Assembly: GCA_002421605.1 (NCBI GenBank)
Contig: DISJ01000018.1
Span: forward strand, 62,001-126,000
Length of the DNA stretch: 64,000 nt
Direction of reading: 5' to 3'
Source: Rhodobacteraceae bacterium UBA6213
Lineage (GTDB): Bacteria; Pseudomonadota; Alphaproteobacteria; Rhodobacterales; Rhodobacteraceae
Shown here: positions 50,206 through 58,532 of the stretch, in pieces
Layout of the letters: each line of letters begins with the position of its first letter
Position numbering within the stretch: the first letter of the stretch is position 1
Notes under the pieces: model-generated
What the model was told of the DNA's origin: nothing
Database searches by the model: none
Seen by the model: the letters and a program-made list of their open reading frames with translations, nothing else
Program-made: the position numbers and the translations under genes

Positions 50206-53200
50206 TCAGGCCTCAAACTCTATCAACAGGTCTTTGGCGTCGATCTGCTGGCCGGGCGTTACAAGCAAGCGCAGCACCACCGCGTCGCGGTCGGCGTGGA
50301 TGCCGGTTTCCATCTTCATCGCCTCGATTGTCATCAAAAGGTCACCCGATTTCACCCGCTGCCCGGCCTGCACAGCAACCGTGGCCACCACGCCCGGCAT
50401 CGGCGCGCCGATCTGCGCGGGGTTGCCGTCATCGGCCTTGGGCCGTGCGGCGGTGGCCGCCTTGATGGTGCGGTTTGGCACCCGGATCACGCGCGGCTGG
50501 CCGTTGAGTTCAAAGAACACCTTTGCCTCGCCTTCTTCGTTGGTTTCGCCCAGTGCTTGCAAGCGAATCTCAAGCGTCTTGCCGGGGTCGATTTCGGCTG
50601 AAACCTCGTCACCGGGCTGCATACCGTAGAAGAATGTCGGCGTCGGCAGGCTGCGCACCGGGCCGTAAAGGCGGTGCCGCCCCATGTAATCAAGAAATAC
50701 CTTGGGATACATGAGATACCCGGCAAGGTCTTCATCATCGACCACAAAACCGGCAAGCTCGGCCGAAACCTTGGCCCGCACCGCCTCAATGTCAACCGGC
50801 GCCAAGCCTTTGCCCGGGCGTTGGGTCGAGGGCGTTTCGCCCTTGAGCACCTTGGCCGAGATGCCCGCAGGCCAGCCTCCGGGCGGCTGCCCGAGGTTGC
50901 CGCGCAGCATGTCAGCCACCGAATCTGGGAAGGCCACCTCAATGGCGGGGTCTTCAACCTCAGCGCGTGTGAGGTTTTGCGACACCATCATCAACGCCAT
51001 GTCACCCACCACTTTCGATGAGGGCGTGACTTTGACGATATCGCCAAACATCGCGTTGGCATCGGCATAGGCCTGCGCCACCTCGTGCCAGCGTTCTTCT
51101 AACCCCAAGCTGCGCGCTTGTGCCTTGAGGTTGGTGAACTGGCCCCCCGGCATCTCGTGCAGATACACTTCAGAGGCGGGGGCGGGCAGGCCGCTTTCAA
51201 AGGCCGCATACTGCCCGCGCACCGCTTCCCAATAGTTCGACATGGCGCGGATTGCGCCGATGTTTAGCCCGGTGTCGCGCTCGGTATGGCCAAGAGCTTC
51301 GACAATTGATCCAAGGCAGGGTTGCGAGGTGCCGCCCGAAAACGCATCCATCGCCGCATCAATCACATCGACCCCGGCATCCGCCGCTGCCAGCACTGTG
51401 GCCGCCGAAATGCCTGAGGTATCGTGCGTGTGAAAATGGATGGGCAGCCCCACCTCGTCTTTCAACGCCGCGATCAGCACACGAGCAGACGCGGGCTTCA
51501 GCAGCCCGGCCATGTCCTTCAATCCCAGCACATGTGCGCCCGCTGCACGCAATTCCTTGCCCATTGCGACGTAATAGCCGAGGTCGTATTTTGCGCGCTC
51601 GGGGTTGAGGATGTCGCCCGTGTAACAGATCGTGCCTTCGCAAAGCTTGCCCGTTTCAAGCACCGCATCCATCGCGACGCGCATGTTCTCAACCCAATTG
51701 AGGCTGTCAAACACCCGGAACACATCGATACCCGTCGCTGCCGCTTGCGTTACGAAAAAGCGCACGACGTTGTCGGGGTAGTTTGTGTAGCCAACGCCGT
51801 TGGCGCCGCGCAGCAGCATCTGGGTCATCACATTGGGCAGGTGGGCACGGATGTCGCGCAGCCGCTGCCACGGACATTCCTGCAAAAAGCGGTAGGCGAC
51901 ATCGAAGGTGGCGCCGCCCCAACATTCGACCGAGAAAAGCTCGGGCAGGGTGGCGGCATAAGCGGGTGCCGCGCGCACCATATCGATCGATCGCATCCGC
52001 GTTGCGAGCAGGCTCTGGTGCCCGTCGCGCATGGTTGTGTCAGTCACCAACACCCGTTTCTGCGCGGCCATCCAGTCTGCCACCGCTTGCGGGCCTTTTT
52101 CGTCAAGCAGCTGGCGGGTGCCGGGGGCAGGGTGTGCGTCGCTTTCGGGCGGCCGGGGCACGCGGGCCTGTGCTGGAGGTAGTGGGCGGCCCGCACTTTC
52201 GGGGTGCCCGTTGATCGAGATGTCGGCGATGTAGGTGAGGATCTTGGTGGCACGGTCCAGCCGCTTTTTGAAATCGAAAAGCGCAGGCGTCGTGTCGATG
52301 AATTTGGTGGTGTAGGTATTGTTCAGAAACACCGGGTTTTTCAAAAGGTTGATGACAAACTCGATGTTCGTTGAAACACCCCGCACGCGAAACTCGCGCA
52401 GCGCCCTATCCATACGGGCAATCGCTTGTTCGGGTGTTTGCGCCCAGGCGGTTACCTTGACCAGCAGGCTGTCGTAATGGCGCGTGATGACGCCGCCTGC
52501 ATAGGCGGTGCCACCGTCAAGCCGGATACCCATACCGGTGGCCGAGCGGAAGGCGGTGATGCGCCCATAATCGGGGATAAAGTTGTTTTGCGGGTCTTCG
52601 GTCGTGACACGGCATTGCAGCGCATGGCCTGAAAGGCGCACTTCGGCTTGGTTTGAAACCCCCGTCGCCTCGGCCAGCGTGGCACCTTCAGCGATGCGAA
52701 TCTGCGCCTGCACGATGTCGATGCCGGTGACCTCTTCGGTCACGGTATGTTCGACCTGCACGCGCGGGTTTACCTCGATAAAGTAAAACCGCCCGTCGTC
52801 CATATCCATCAAGAACTCGACCGTGCCTGCGTTGCGGTATCCCACAGCGCGGCCGATCTTGAGCGCGAGCCCACAAACTTCGTCGCGCTCGGCCTCGCTT
52901 AGGTAGGGGGCAGGGGCGCGCTCGACCACCTTCTGGTTGCGCCGCTGCACGGTGCAGTCGCGCTCGTAAAGGTGATAGAGCCCGCCGTGCGCATCGCCCA
53001 AAAGCTGCACTTCAACGTGGCGCGCGCGCTGGATCATCTTTTCCAGATAGCCCTCGCCGTTGCCAAAGGCAGACTCGGCCTCGCGCCGCCCCTCGCGGAT
53101 TTTTTCGACCAGCTCTAGCGGCGAAAGGATCGCGCGCATACCGCGCCCGCCACCGCCCCAGCTGGCCTTCAGCATCAACGGATACCCAAGCGCTTCGGCG

Positions 53201-53643
53201 GCATCGCGTGCAGCGGCCATATCTTCGCTCAACAGCTCTGACGCAGGCACCACCGGCACGCCCGCCTTCATCGCCACCCGCCGCGCGCTGGCCTTGTCGC
53301 CCAAGGCGCGCATAGTGTCGGCGGTGGGGCCAATGAAGGCAATTCCGGCCGCCACACAGGCATCGACGAAATCGGGGTTTTCCGACAACAGCCCATAGCC
53401 GGGGTGAATCGCATCGGCGCCGCATTCGCTGGCCACGCGGATGATCTCGGGAATACTCAGATAGGCCGCCACCGGCCCCAGCCCCTCACCTATCCGGTAG
53501 GCTTCGTCGGCCTTGAAGCGATGCAGGCTGAGCTTGTCCTGCTCGGCATAGACCGCGACGGTCTTTTTACCCAGTTCGGTCGCCGCGCGCATGACGCGAA
53601 TGGCAATCTCACCACGGTTGGCGATCAGGATTTTTCGAAACAT
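50206..53643 (-). CDS. pyc: Pyruvate carboxylase (1145 aa)
   Basis: ATG at 53643 (an in-frame ATG at 53703 is unlikely). Biotin carboxylase domain to about residue 460 (GYGLLSENPDFVDACVAAGI, MLKASWGGGGRGMRAILSPL, YFIEVNPRVQVEHTVTEEVT), carboxyltransferase domain about 530-820 (DTTMRDGHQSLLATRMRSID, HFHTHDTSGISAATVLAAAD), and a C-terminal biotinyl domain with the biotin Lys in LMTIEAMKMETGIHADRDAV. Single-chain, as in most alphaproteobacteria. It replenishes oxaloacetate from pyruvate and bicarbonate. Together with PPDK in this region it covers the pyruvate-oxaloacetate-PEP node. Confidence 0.97.
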   Translation of the reverse strand: MFRKILIANRGEIAIRVMRAATELGKKTVAVYAEQDKLSLHRFKADEAYRIGEGLGPVAAYLSIPEIIRVASECGADAIHPGYGLLSENPDFVDACVAAGIAFIGPTADTMRALGDKASARRVAMKAGVPVVPASELLSEDMAAARDAAEALGYPLMLKASWGGGGRGMRAILSPLELVEKIREGRREAESAFGNGEGYLEKMIQRARHVEVQLLGDAHGGLYHLYERDCTVQRRNQKVVERAPAPYLSEAERDEVCGLALKIGRAVGYRNAGTVEFLMDMDDGRFYFIEVNPRVQVEHTVTEEVTGIDIVQAQIRIAEGATLAEATGVSNQAEVRLSGHALQCRVTTEDPQNNFIPDYGRITAFRSATGMGIRLDGGTAYAGGVITRHYDSLLVKVTAWAQTPEQAIARMDRALREFRVRGVSTNIEFVINLLKNPVFLNNTYTTKFIDTTPALFDFKKRLDRATKILTYIADISINGHPESAGRPLPPAQARVPRPPESDAHPAPGTRQLLDEKGPQAVADWMAAQKRVLVTDTTMRDGHQSLLATRMRSIDMVRAAPAYAATLPELFSVECWGGATFDVAYRFLQECPWQRLRDIRAHLPNVMTQMLLRGANGVGYTNYPDNVVRFFVTQAAATGIDVFRVFDSLNWVENMRVAMDAVLETGKLCEGTICYTGDILNPERAKYDLGYYVAMGKELRAAGAHVLGLKDMAGLLKPASARVLIAALKDEVGLPIHFHTHDTSGISAATVLAAADAGVDVIDAAMDAFSGGTSQPCLGSIVEALGHTERDTGLNIGAIRAMSNYWEAVRGQYAAFESGLPAPASEVYLHEMPGGQFTNLKAQARSLGLEERWHEVAQAYADANAMFGDIVKVTPSSKVVGDMALMMVSQNLTRAEVEDPAIEVAFPDSVADMLRGNLGQPPGGWPAGISAKVLKGETPSTQRPGKGLAPVDIEAVRAKVSAELAGFVVDDEDLAGYLMYPKVFLDYMGRHRLYGPVRSLPTPTFFYGMQPGDEVSAEIDPGKTLEIRLQALGETNEEGEAKVFFELNGQPRVIRVPNRTIKAATAARPKADDGNPAQIGAPMPGVVATVAVQAGQRVKSGDLLMTIEAMKMETGIHADRDAVVLRLLVTPGQQIDAKDLLIEFEA

Positions 53644-53791
53644 CGGCTCCCCCTGCGGCAAAATGCAGCGCTGGAAGGTTAGCCATGCTGCGCTGCGGCG
53701 CAAGTCGATTCGCGTGGCTTGCGCCCCGGTCTGTCAATTCGGCTACGGTGCGATGCTTGACAGGCGAACCCGGCAGCGCCAAGCAAGTGCC

Positions 53792-55240
53792 ATGATCGAT
53801 TTGCGCCCCGTTTCACATATCATCGGCCTGCTTGTGGTTGTGCTGGGGCTGCTTATGCTGCTGCCGATGGCGCTTGACTGGCAGCGCGGTGACGCCAACT
53901 GGCGCGCGTTTCTTGAATCGTCGATCATCACGACCAGCGCCGGTGCGCTGATCGCGATGAGCACGCGCAGCGACATTTCACGTGGCCTTGCTCTGCGCGA
54001 CAGCTTTTTGCTCACCTCAGGGGCGTGGCTGGTGCTGCCCGCGTTCGGAACCTTGCCGCTGTTGATCGGTGCGCCTGATATTTCGTTTACCGACGGCTAT
54101 TTCGAGGCGATGTCGGGCATGACCACCACCGGCACAACCGCAATCCCCGCGCTGGATTTGCTTCCTTGGGGGGCCAACCTCTGGCGCGCTATGTTGCAAT
54201 GGTTGGGAGGTTTGGGGATCATCATCGTCGCGCTGATCTTTTTGCCGGTCATGAAGGTCGGGGGGATGCAGTTTTTCCGTTCGGAAGGCTTTGATACGCT
54301 GGGCAAGATTTTGCCGCGCGCAATCGACATTTCCAACGCGATGCTACGCATTTACGTCGGGCTGACGGTGCTGTGCGCGGTTGTCTATGTGACCGCGGGC
54401 ATGACCCCCTTTGACGCCATCCTGCATTCTTTGACGACGATAAGCACCGGCGGTTTTTCGAACTATGATGCCAGTTTTGGTGTTTACAAAGGTGCACCCG
54501 AGGTGGCCGCGACGGTGTTCATGATCCTTGCGTCGCTGCCCTTCATCCGGTTTGTGCAACTAACACAGGGCCAGGTCAGGCCGATCTGGCAGGACGTGCA
54601 AGTTCGCGCCTATCTGCGCTGGACGGCCTATGCGATTGCTGTGATCGTGATTTACCGCATGGCCCGGCACGAGGCCGCATTCTGGCCAACGCTGCGCGAA
54701 GTTTCCTTCAACGTCGTCACGATCTTTTCGGGCACCGGCTATCTTTCCGAAGATGTGACCAAGTGGGGGCATCTGGCCTTTGTGCTGCTTTTGGTGGTCG
54801 GACTGATCGGCGGTTGCACCTCGTCCACGGCCTGCTCGGTCAAGGTTTTTCGCTACTTGATCTTGTTTGAGGCCATCAAGACCCAGATCAAGCGTCTGCA
54901 CAGCCCGCACCGGATATTGGCGGTGCATTACGGCGGGCGCCCTGTGGAGGCCGACGTGGTCAACTCGGTAATTGCCTTCTTCTCACTGTTCATTCTCAGC
55001 TATGGGTTGCTGATCGTTGCCTTGTCGCTGACGGGTCTGAGCGCCGAAACGGCGATGACTGCGGCCTGGACCGCAATCGCCAATGTCGGACCGGCATGGG
55101 GGCAAGGCATTTCGCCTAGCGGCGCGATTGATCAGTTTCCGACCGCGGCCAAATGGCTGATGATTTTCGGTATGTATGTGGGCCGGTTGGAACTCTTGTC
55201 GGTCTATGTGCTTTTGCTGCCGCGCTTCTGGCGCGCCTGA
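53792..55240 (+). CDS. trkH: TrkH-type potassium uptake protein (482 aa)
   Basis: ATG at 53792; an earlier frame start at 53591 only adds an antisense shadow of pyc. Eight or more transmembrane segments with pore-loop repeats, for instance MSGMTTTGTTAIPALDLLPW, SLTTISTGGFSNYDASFGVY and FSGTGYLSEDVTKWGHLAFV, and TSSTACSVKVFRYLILFEAI near the end, where SST/STG motifs form the K+ filter. With a TrkA-like protein, not seen here, it would import K+. Divergent from pyc. Confidence 0.92.
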   Translation: MIDLRPVSHIIGLLVVVLGLLMLLPMALDWQRGDANWRAFLESSIITTSAGALIAMSTRSDISRGLALRDSFLLTSGAWLVLPAFGTLPLLIGAPDISFTDGYFEAMSGMTTTGTTAIPALDLLPWGANLWRAMLQWLGGLGIIIVALIFLPVMKVGGMQFFRSEGFDTLGKILPRAIDISNAMLRIYVGLTVLCAVVYVTAGMTPFDAILHSLTTISTGGFSNYDASFGVYKGAPEVAATVFMILASLPFIRFVQLTQGQVRPIWQDVQVRAYLRWTAYAIAVIVIYRMARHEAAFWPTLREVSFNVVTIFSGTGYLSEDVTKWGHLAFVLLLVVGLIGGCTSSTACSVKVFRYLILFEAIKTQIKRLHSPHRILAVHYGGRPVEADVVNSVIAFFSLFILSYGLLIVALSLTGLSAETAMTAAWTAIANVGPAWGQGISPSGAIDQFPTAAKWLMIFGMYVGRLELLSVYVLLLPRFWRA

Positions 55241-55267
55241 AGGTAAGGCGCGCCCTGGTTCGCGCGC

Positions 55268-56968
55268 CTAGTTCCAGCACGAAACCTGCACCGCCAACCC
55301 GCGCGCCATCCGAGCAAGGTCTTCCGGTGCCATTGCCGTGCCCCCCATGCTCGCTACCGGGGCAAAGCCTTGTGCGGCCAGAATCGGCGCCAATGCCGCA
55401 GCTTGGCGTGCCAGTGCGATGTCGTCGGGCAGCAGTTGCTGGCCGTCGCTCATGGTGGGCAAAAGCACGCCCAACACCGCCCCGCTGGGGTCAAGCACCG
55501 GCCCGCCTGCGTCGCCCGGCAGCGCGGAAAGGCGCAAGCGCGCCAGATCAGTCTCGCCCGCCAGCCCGTTCATCGCCGCCAGCCGCCCGAAGGTCAGCAC
55601 CGGTGCCGAAATCGCATCGGCATAGGGAAAGCCTGCGACCGCCACTTCGGTTTCAAGCCGGGTCGAGGCCGTGGCAAAACTTGCCACCGCCTGGGGAGCC
55701 AGTGCCACACGCGGCGTCAGCACCGCAACCCCAAGGGCTGCATCGACAAACGCTACATCGAACACCGCGCCGTCGACCGTCACGCGCCCGCAGCTTGCCG
55801 CCGCGTCGGCGGTGGTCAGCACCGCCCCCGTCGCCGTGAGGTAAAAGCCCGAGCGCGAAAGCGTCGGTGTGCGCACGTTCAACCCTGTCGTGAGGTCGGC
55901 GGTGGAAACCGCTAGCGGCTCGCCCAAGGTCGTGTCCATCGCGCTGTTGCCCAGTGGGGCAAAGCTGTCCTGCATCGCCTTGAGCACGCGCGCCATGCTG
56001 GCAGCGTCGCTTGCGGGCCAAACCAGCGTGAAGCCCTTTATCAGGCCGTTGCGCAGCGAAACCTCTGTGTGCGAAAGGATATGGTCGTTTTGCCCCGTCA
56101 GCGTAAAGCGGCTTGCGTTACGCTCGCGCGCGCCTTCGAGCGGCACGATCTCGAAGCTTTGCATAACGTCGTAAAGCGAGAAAAGCGTTGTCTGATCGCC
56201 CGCCTGCGATATCAGCAACACCTGCACACCCGATCCGTCGCGCGCGCTGTAAACCGCAAAAGGCGGCTCGTAACGCTCGAACTTCACCATCGCGGTTGGC
56301 ATCATGACCGAAATTGCAGCCTCGTCGTCGCGCACTTCGGCCAGGCCAAGTGCTGCGCGCTCGCCCTCGGTGCGCGCCAAAAGATCGGCGCGCTGTGCCG
56401 AGGTCAGAATACCGGTCTGCTCGGCGCCGATTGCGGCCTGCCACGCGGCCATCGAGCCACGGGTGCCGGGGCCAAATGCGCCGTCAATGCCCGAGGAATA
56501 ATAGCCCTGCCATTGCAGCGCCTCTTGCAACGCCATCCGCTCGCCCGCGCTCAGTTGGCTTTCAGAAGCCCTAGCTTCGACAGCATTTTCGCTAGGCTGG
56601 CCGGGATTGATCGGGGCGATAGCAAGGAGAGATGCGCCTCCAGCGCTGGCAGGCCAGAACTTGCTGCGAAAGCGCGCTTCATCGGCCACAAAGGCGTCGG
56701 CGGGAATCATGCCTTCGCCGCGCAGCAGTTCGGCCTGCGCCACAGCTTCTGGTTGGCTGAACGGCCCAAGCGCCACGGCATACCAGCCGGAACCGAGTAC
56801 AAAGCCCCCGACGTTGGGAAAAGTGGTGGCCCAGGCCGATGCCCGCGCCTCGGCTTCTGCCTGCGTGGGCTTGGCCTCAATCTGCACCCAACTGGGTTCG
56901 GCCCGCGCCGCGCCCGCAATACCTGCCACAAAAACCGCCAGCGCCAGCACCCAATGCCGTAAATACAT
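55268..56968 (-). CDS. SPOR/peptidoglycan-binding protein with degenerate trypsin-like domain (566 aa)
   Basis: Signal peptide (VLALAVFVAGIAGAARA), an N-terminal SPOR-like region (VGGFVLGSGWYAVALGPFSQ), a peptidoglycan-binding domain (LQEALQWQGYYSSGIDGAFG), a middle domain of unknown type and a C-terminal trypsin-like fold. In the latter the segment where a protease has TNAHV reads LTTADAAASCGRV, so the catalytic His is absent, and the GDSGGP motif reads LPGDAGGPVLD, so the catalytic Ser is Ala. It is probably a pseudoprotease that binds rather than cuts. Periplasmic. Confidence 0.8.
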   Translation of the reverse strand: MYLRHWVLALAVFVAGIAGAARAEPSWVQIEAKPTQAEAEARASAWATTFPNVGGFVLGSGWYAVALGPFSQPEAVAQAELLRGEGMIPADAFVADEARFRSKFWPASAGGASLLAIAPINPGQPSENAVEARASESQLSAGERMALQEALQWQGYYSSGIDGAFGPGTRGSMAAWQAAIGAEQTGILTSAQRADLLARTEGERAALGLAEVRDDEAAISVMMPTAMVKFERYEPPFAVYSARDGSGVQVLLISQAGDQTTLFSLYDVMQSFEIVPLEGARERNASRFTLTGQNDHILSHTEVSLRNGLIKGFTLVWPASDAASMARVLKAMQDSFAPLGNSAMDTTLGEPLAVSTADLTTGLNVRTPTLSRSGFYLTATGAVLTTADAAASCGRVTVDGAVFDVAFVDAALGVAVLTPRVALAPQAVASFATASTRLETEVAVAGFPYADAISAPVLTFGRLAAMNGLAGETDLARLRLSALPGDAGGPVLDPSGAVLGVLLPTMSDGQQLLPDDIALARQAAALAPILAAQGFAPVASMGGTAMAPEDLARMARGLAVQVSCWN

Positions 56969-57137
56969 CCGTCTTCAACCCCTGATCGCTTTGCGCCACC
57001 CCTAGCGCATTTGGCCAAATTAGCAGGAAGTACGGCGGCGTCATCCTCAAAATCCTGCACCTTGCGAGCGCTTGCGATTGACCCTTGCGCAGGCTCTGCA
57101 TAAGGAAGGGGCGCTTTTGCCCCGCGAGGTTCCCCCA

Positions 57138-58058
57138 ATGCCGCAGACCACGCCGCGCTCGTTTCAGGAAATTATCCTCAGGCTCATGACTTATTGGGCC
57201 TCGAAGGGCTGCGCCATTTTGCAGCCCTATGACATGGAGGTGGGGGCGGGCACGTTTCACCCCGCGACCACGCTGCGCGCGCTTGGCACTCGCCCTTGGG
57301 CGGCCGCCTATGTGCAGCCCTCGCGCCGCCCGACCGATGGGCGTTATGGTGAAAACCCCAACCGCCTGCAGCACTATTACCAGTATCAAGTGCTGATCAA
57401 GCCGTCGCCGCCCGATCTGCAGGCGCTTTACCTTGGCAGCCTTGCGGCGATTGGCGTCGACCTCGCGCTGCATGACGTGCGCTTTGTCGAGGACGATTGG
57501 GAAAGCCCGACCTTGGGTGCATGGGGACTTGGGTGGGAGGTCTGGTGCGACGGTATGGAGGTCAGCCAGTTCACCTATTTCCAACAGGTTGGCGGGCATG
57601 ACTGTCACCCCGTCGCGGGCGAGCTGACCTATGGGTTGGAGCGGCTGGCGATGTATGTGCTGGGTATCGATCATGTGATGGACATGCCCTTCAACGACCC
57701 CGATGCCCCGATCGCGCTGAAGTACCGCGATGTTTTCAAGCAAACAGAACAGGAATATTCGCGCTGGAACTTTGATCAGGCCGATACCGCGATGCTTTTG
57801 CAGCATTTCGAGGATGCCGAGGCGGAATGCGCGCGCATCCTTGCCGCCCCCGCCGAAGATAGCGCAGGGCGCCGCATCATCATGGCGCATCCCGCCTATG
57901 ACCAATGCATCAAGGCCAGCCACCTCTTTAACCTTCTGGACGCGCGCGGCGTGATTTCGGTGACAGAGCGGCAGGCCTATATCGGGCGGGTGCGCACACT
58001 GGCAAAAGCTTGCGCCGATGCATTCGTGCAAACCGAAGCGGGCGGGGCAGCAGCGTGA
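57138..58058 (+). CDS. glyQ: Glycyl-tRNA synthetase alpha subunit (306 aa)
   Basis: ATG at 57138. Class II aminoacylation core: QEIILRLMTYWASKGCAILQ, QPYDMEVGAGTFHPATTLRA, NPNRLQHYYQYQVLIKPSPP, LGWEVWCDGMEVSQFTYFQQ and GLERLAMYVLGIDHVMDMPF. It pairs with GlyS as the alpha2-beta2 enzyme. The stop overlaps the GTG of the next gene (GTGA). Confidence 0.96.
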   Translation: MPQTTPRSFQEIILRLMTYWASKGCAILQPYDMEVGAGTFHPATTLRALGTRPWAAAYVQPSRRPTDGRYGENPNRLQHYYQYQVLIKPSPPDLQALYLGSLAAIGVDLALHDVRFVEDDWESPTLGAWGLGWEVWCDGMEVSQFTYFQQVGGHDCHPVAGELTYGLERLAMYVLGIDHVMDMPFNDPDAPIALKYRDVFKQTEQEYSRWNFDQADTAMLLQHFEDAEAECARILAAPAEDSAGRRIIMAHPAYDQCIKASHLFNLLDARGVISVTERQAYIGRVRTLAKACADAFVQTEAGGAAA

Positions 58059-58531
58059 ACGGCAAGGCAGTAGGGATCATCTTGGTAGTATCGGCACTTC
58101 TGACCGGCGCGGCGGTCTATTACTTTCAGGTTTACGCCTATTACGACGCGGTGCCTGCTACGGCACCCGGCGCTGAAATTCGCCTGACCTCGGTGGCGAC
58201 CGGGCAGCCTGAACAAATCATGACGGCCGGGTTTCAGGGCATTGATGCGAACTCGTCGCCGCTGCGCTATCGGGCCTGTTTCACCACGCCCATCGGCCTT
58301 GCCATGGCGACCGAGAGTTTTGAGGTTTACGAACAGCCCACGCCGCTGATCGGTCCAAGCTGGTTTGATTGCTTTGATGCCGGGCAGATCACCACCGATC
58401 TGGAAGCGGGCAGGGCGGTCGCCTTTTTGTCCGTGTCCAATATCAGCCCCGAAGTTGACCGGGTGGTGGCGCTATACCCAGACGGGCGCGCCTATGCCTG
58501 GCACCAGCTGAATGCGAATGCGGAGAAGTGA
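58055..58531 (+). CDS. DUF6446 family protein (158 aa)
   Basis: GTG start at 58055 overlapping glyQ. One N-terminal membrane segment (GIILVVSALLTGAAVYYFQV), then an exported domain with AGAEIRLTSVATGQ-like EIRLTSVATGQPEQI, SPLRYRACFTTPIGLAMATE and GPSWFDCFDAGQITTDLEAG, in which two Cys could form a disulfide. DUF6446 is a Rhodobacteraceae family that sits between glyQ and glyS; function unknown. One base separates its stop from glyS. Confidence 0.8.
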   Translation: MNGKAVGIILVVSALLTGAAVYYFQVYAYYDAVPATAPGAEIRLTSVATGQPEQIMTAGFQGIDANSSPLRYRACFTTPIGLAMATESFEVYEQPTPLIGPSWFDCFDAGQITTDLEAGRAVAFLSVSNISPEVDRVVALYPDGRAYAWHQLNANAEK

Positions 58532-58532
58532 C

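Noticed and set aside
53591..53791. Upstream extension of the TrkH frame
   Set aside because: It overlaps the pyc start region and adds no family-like residues; ATG at 53792 fits the N-terminus.
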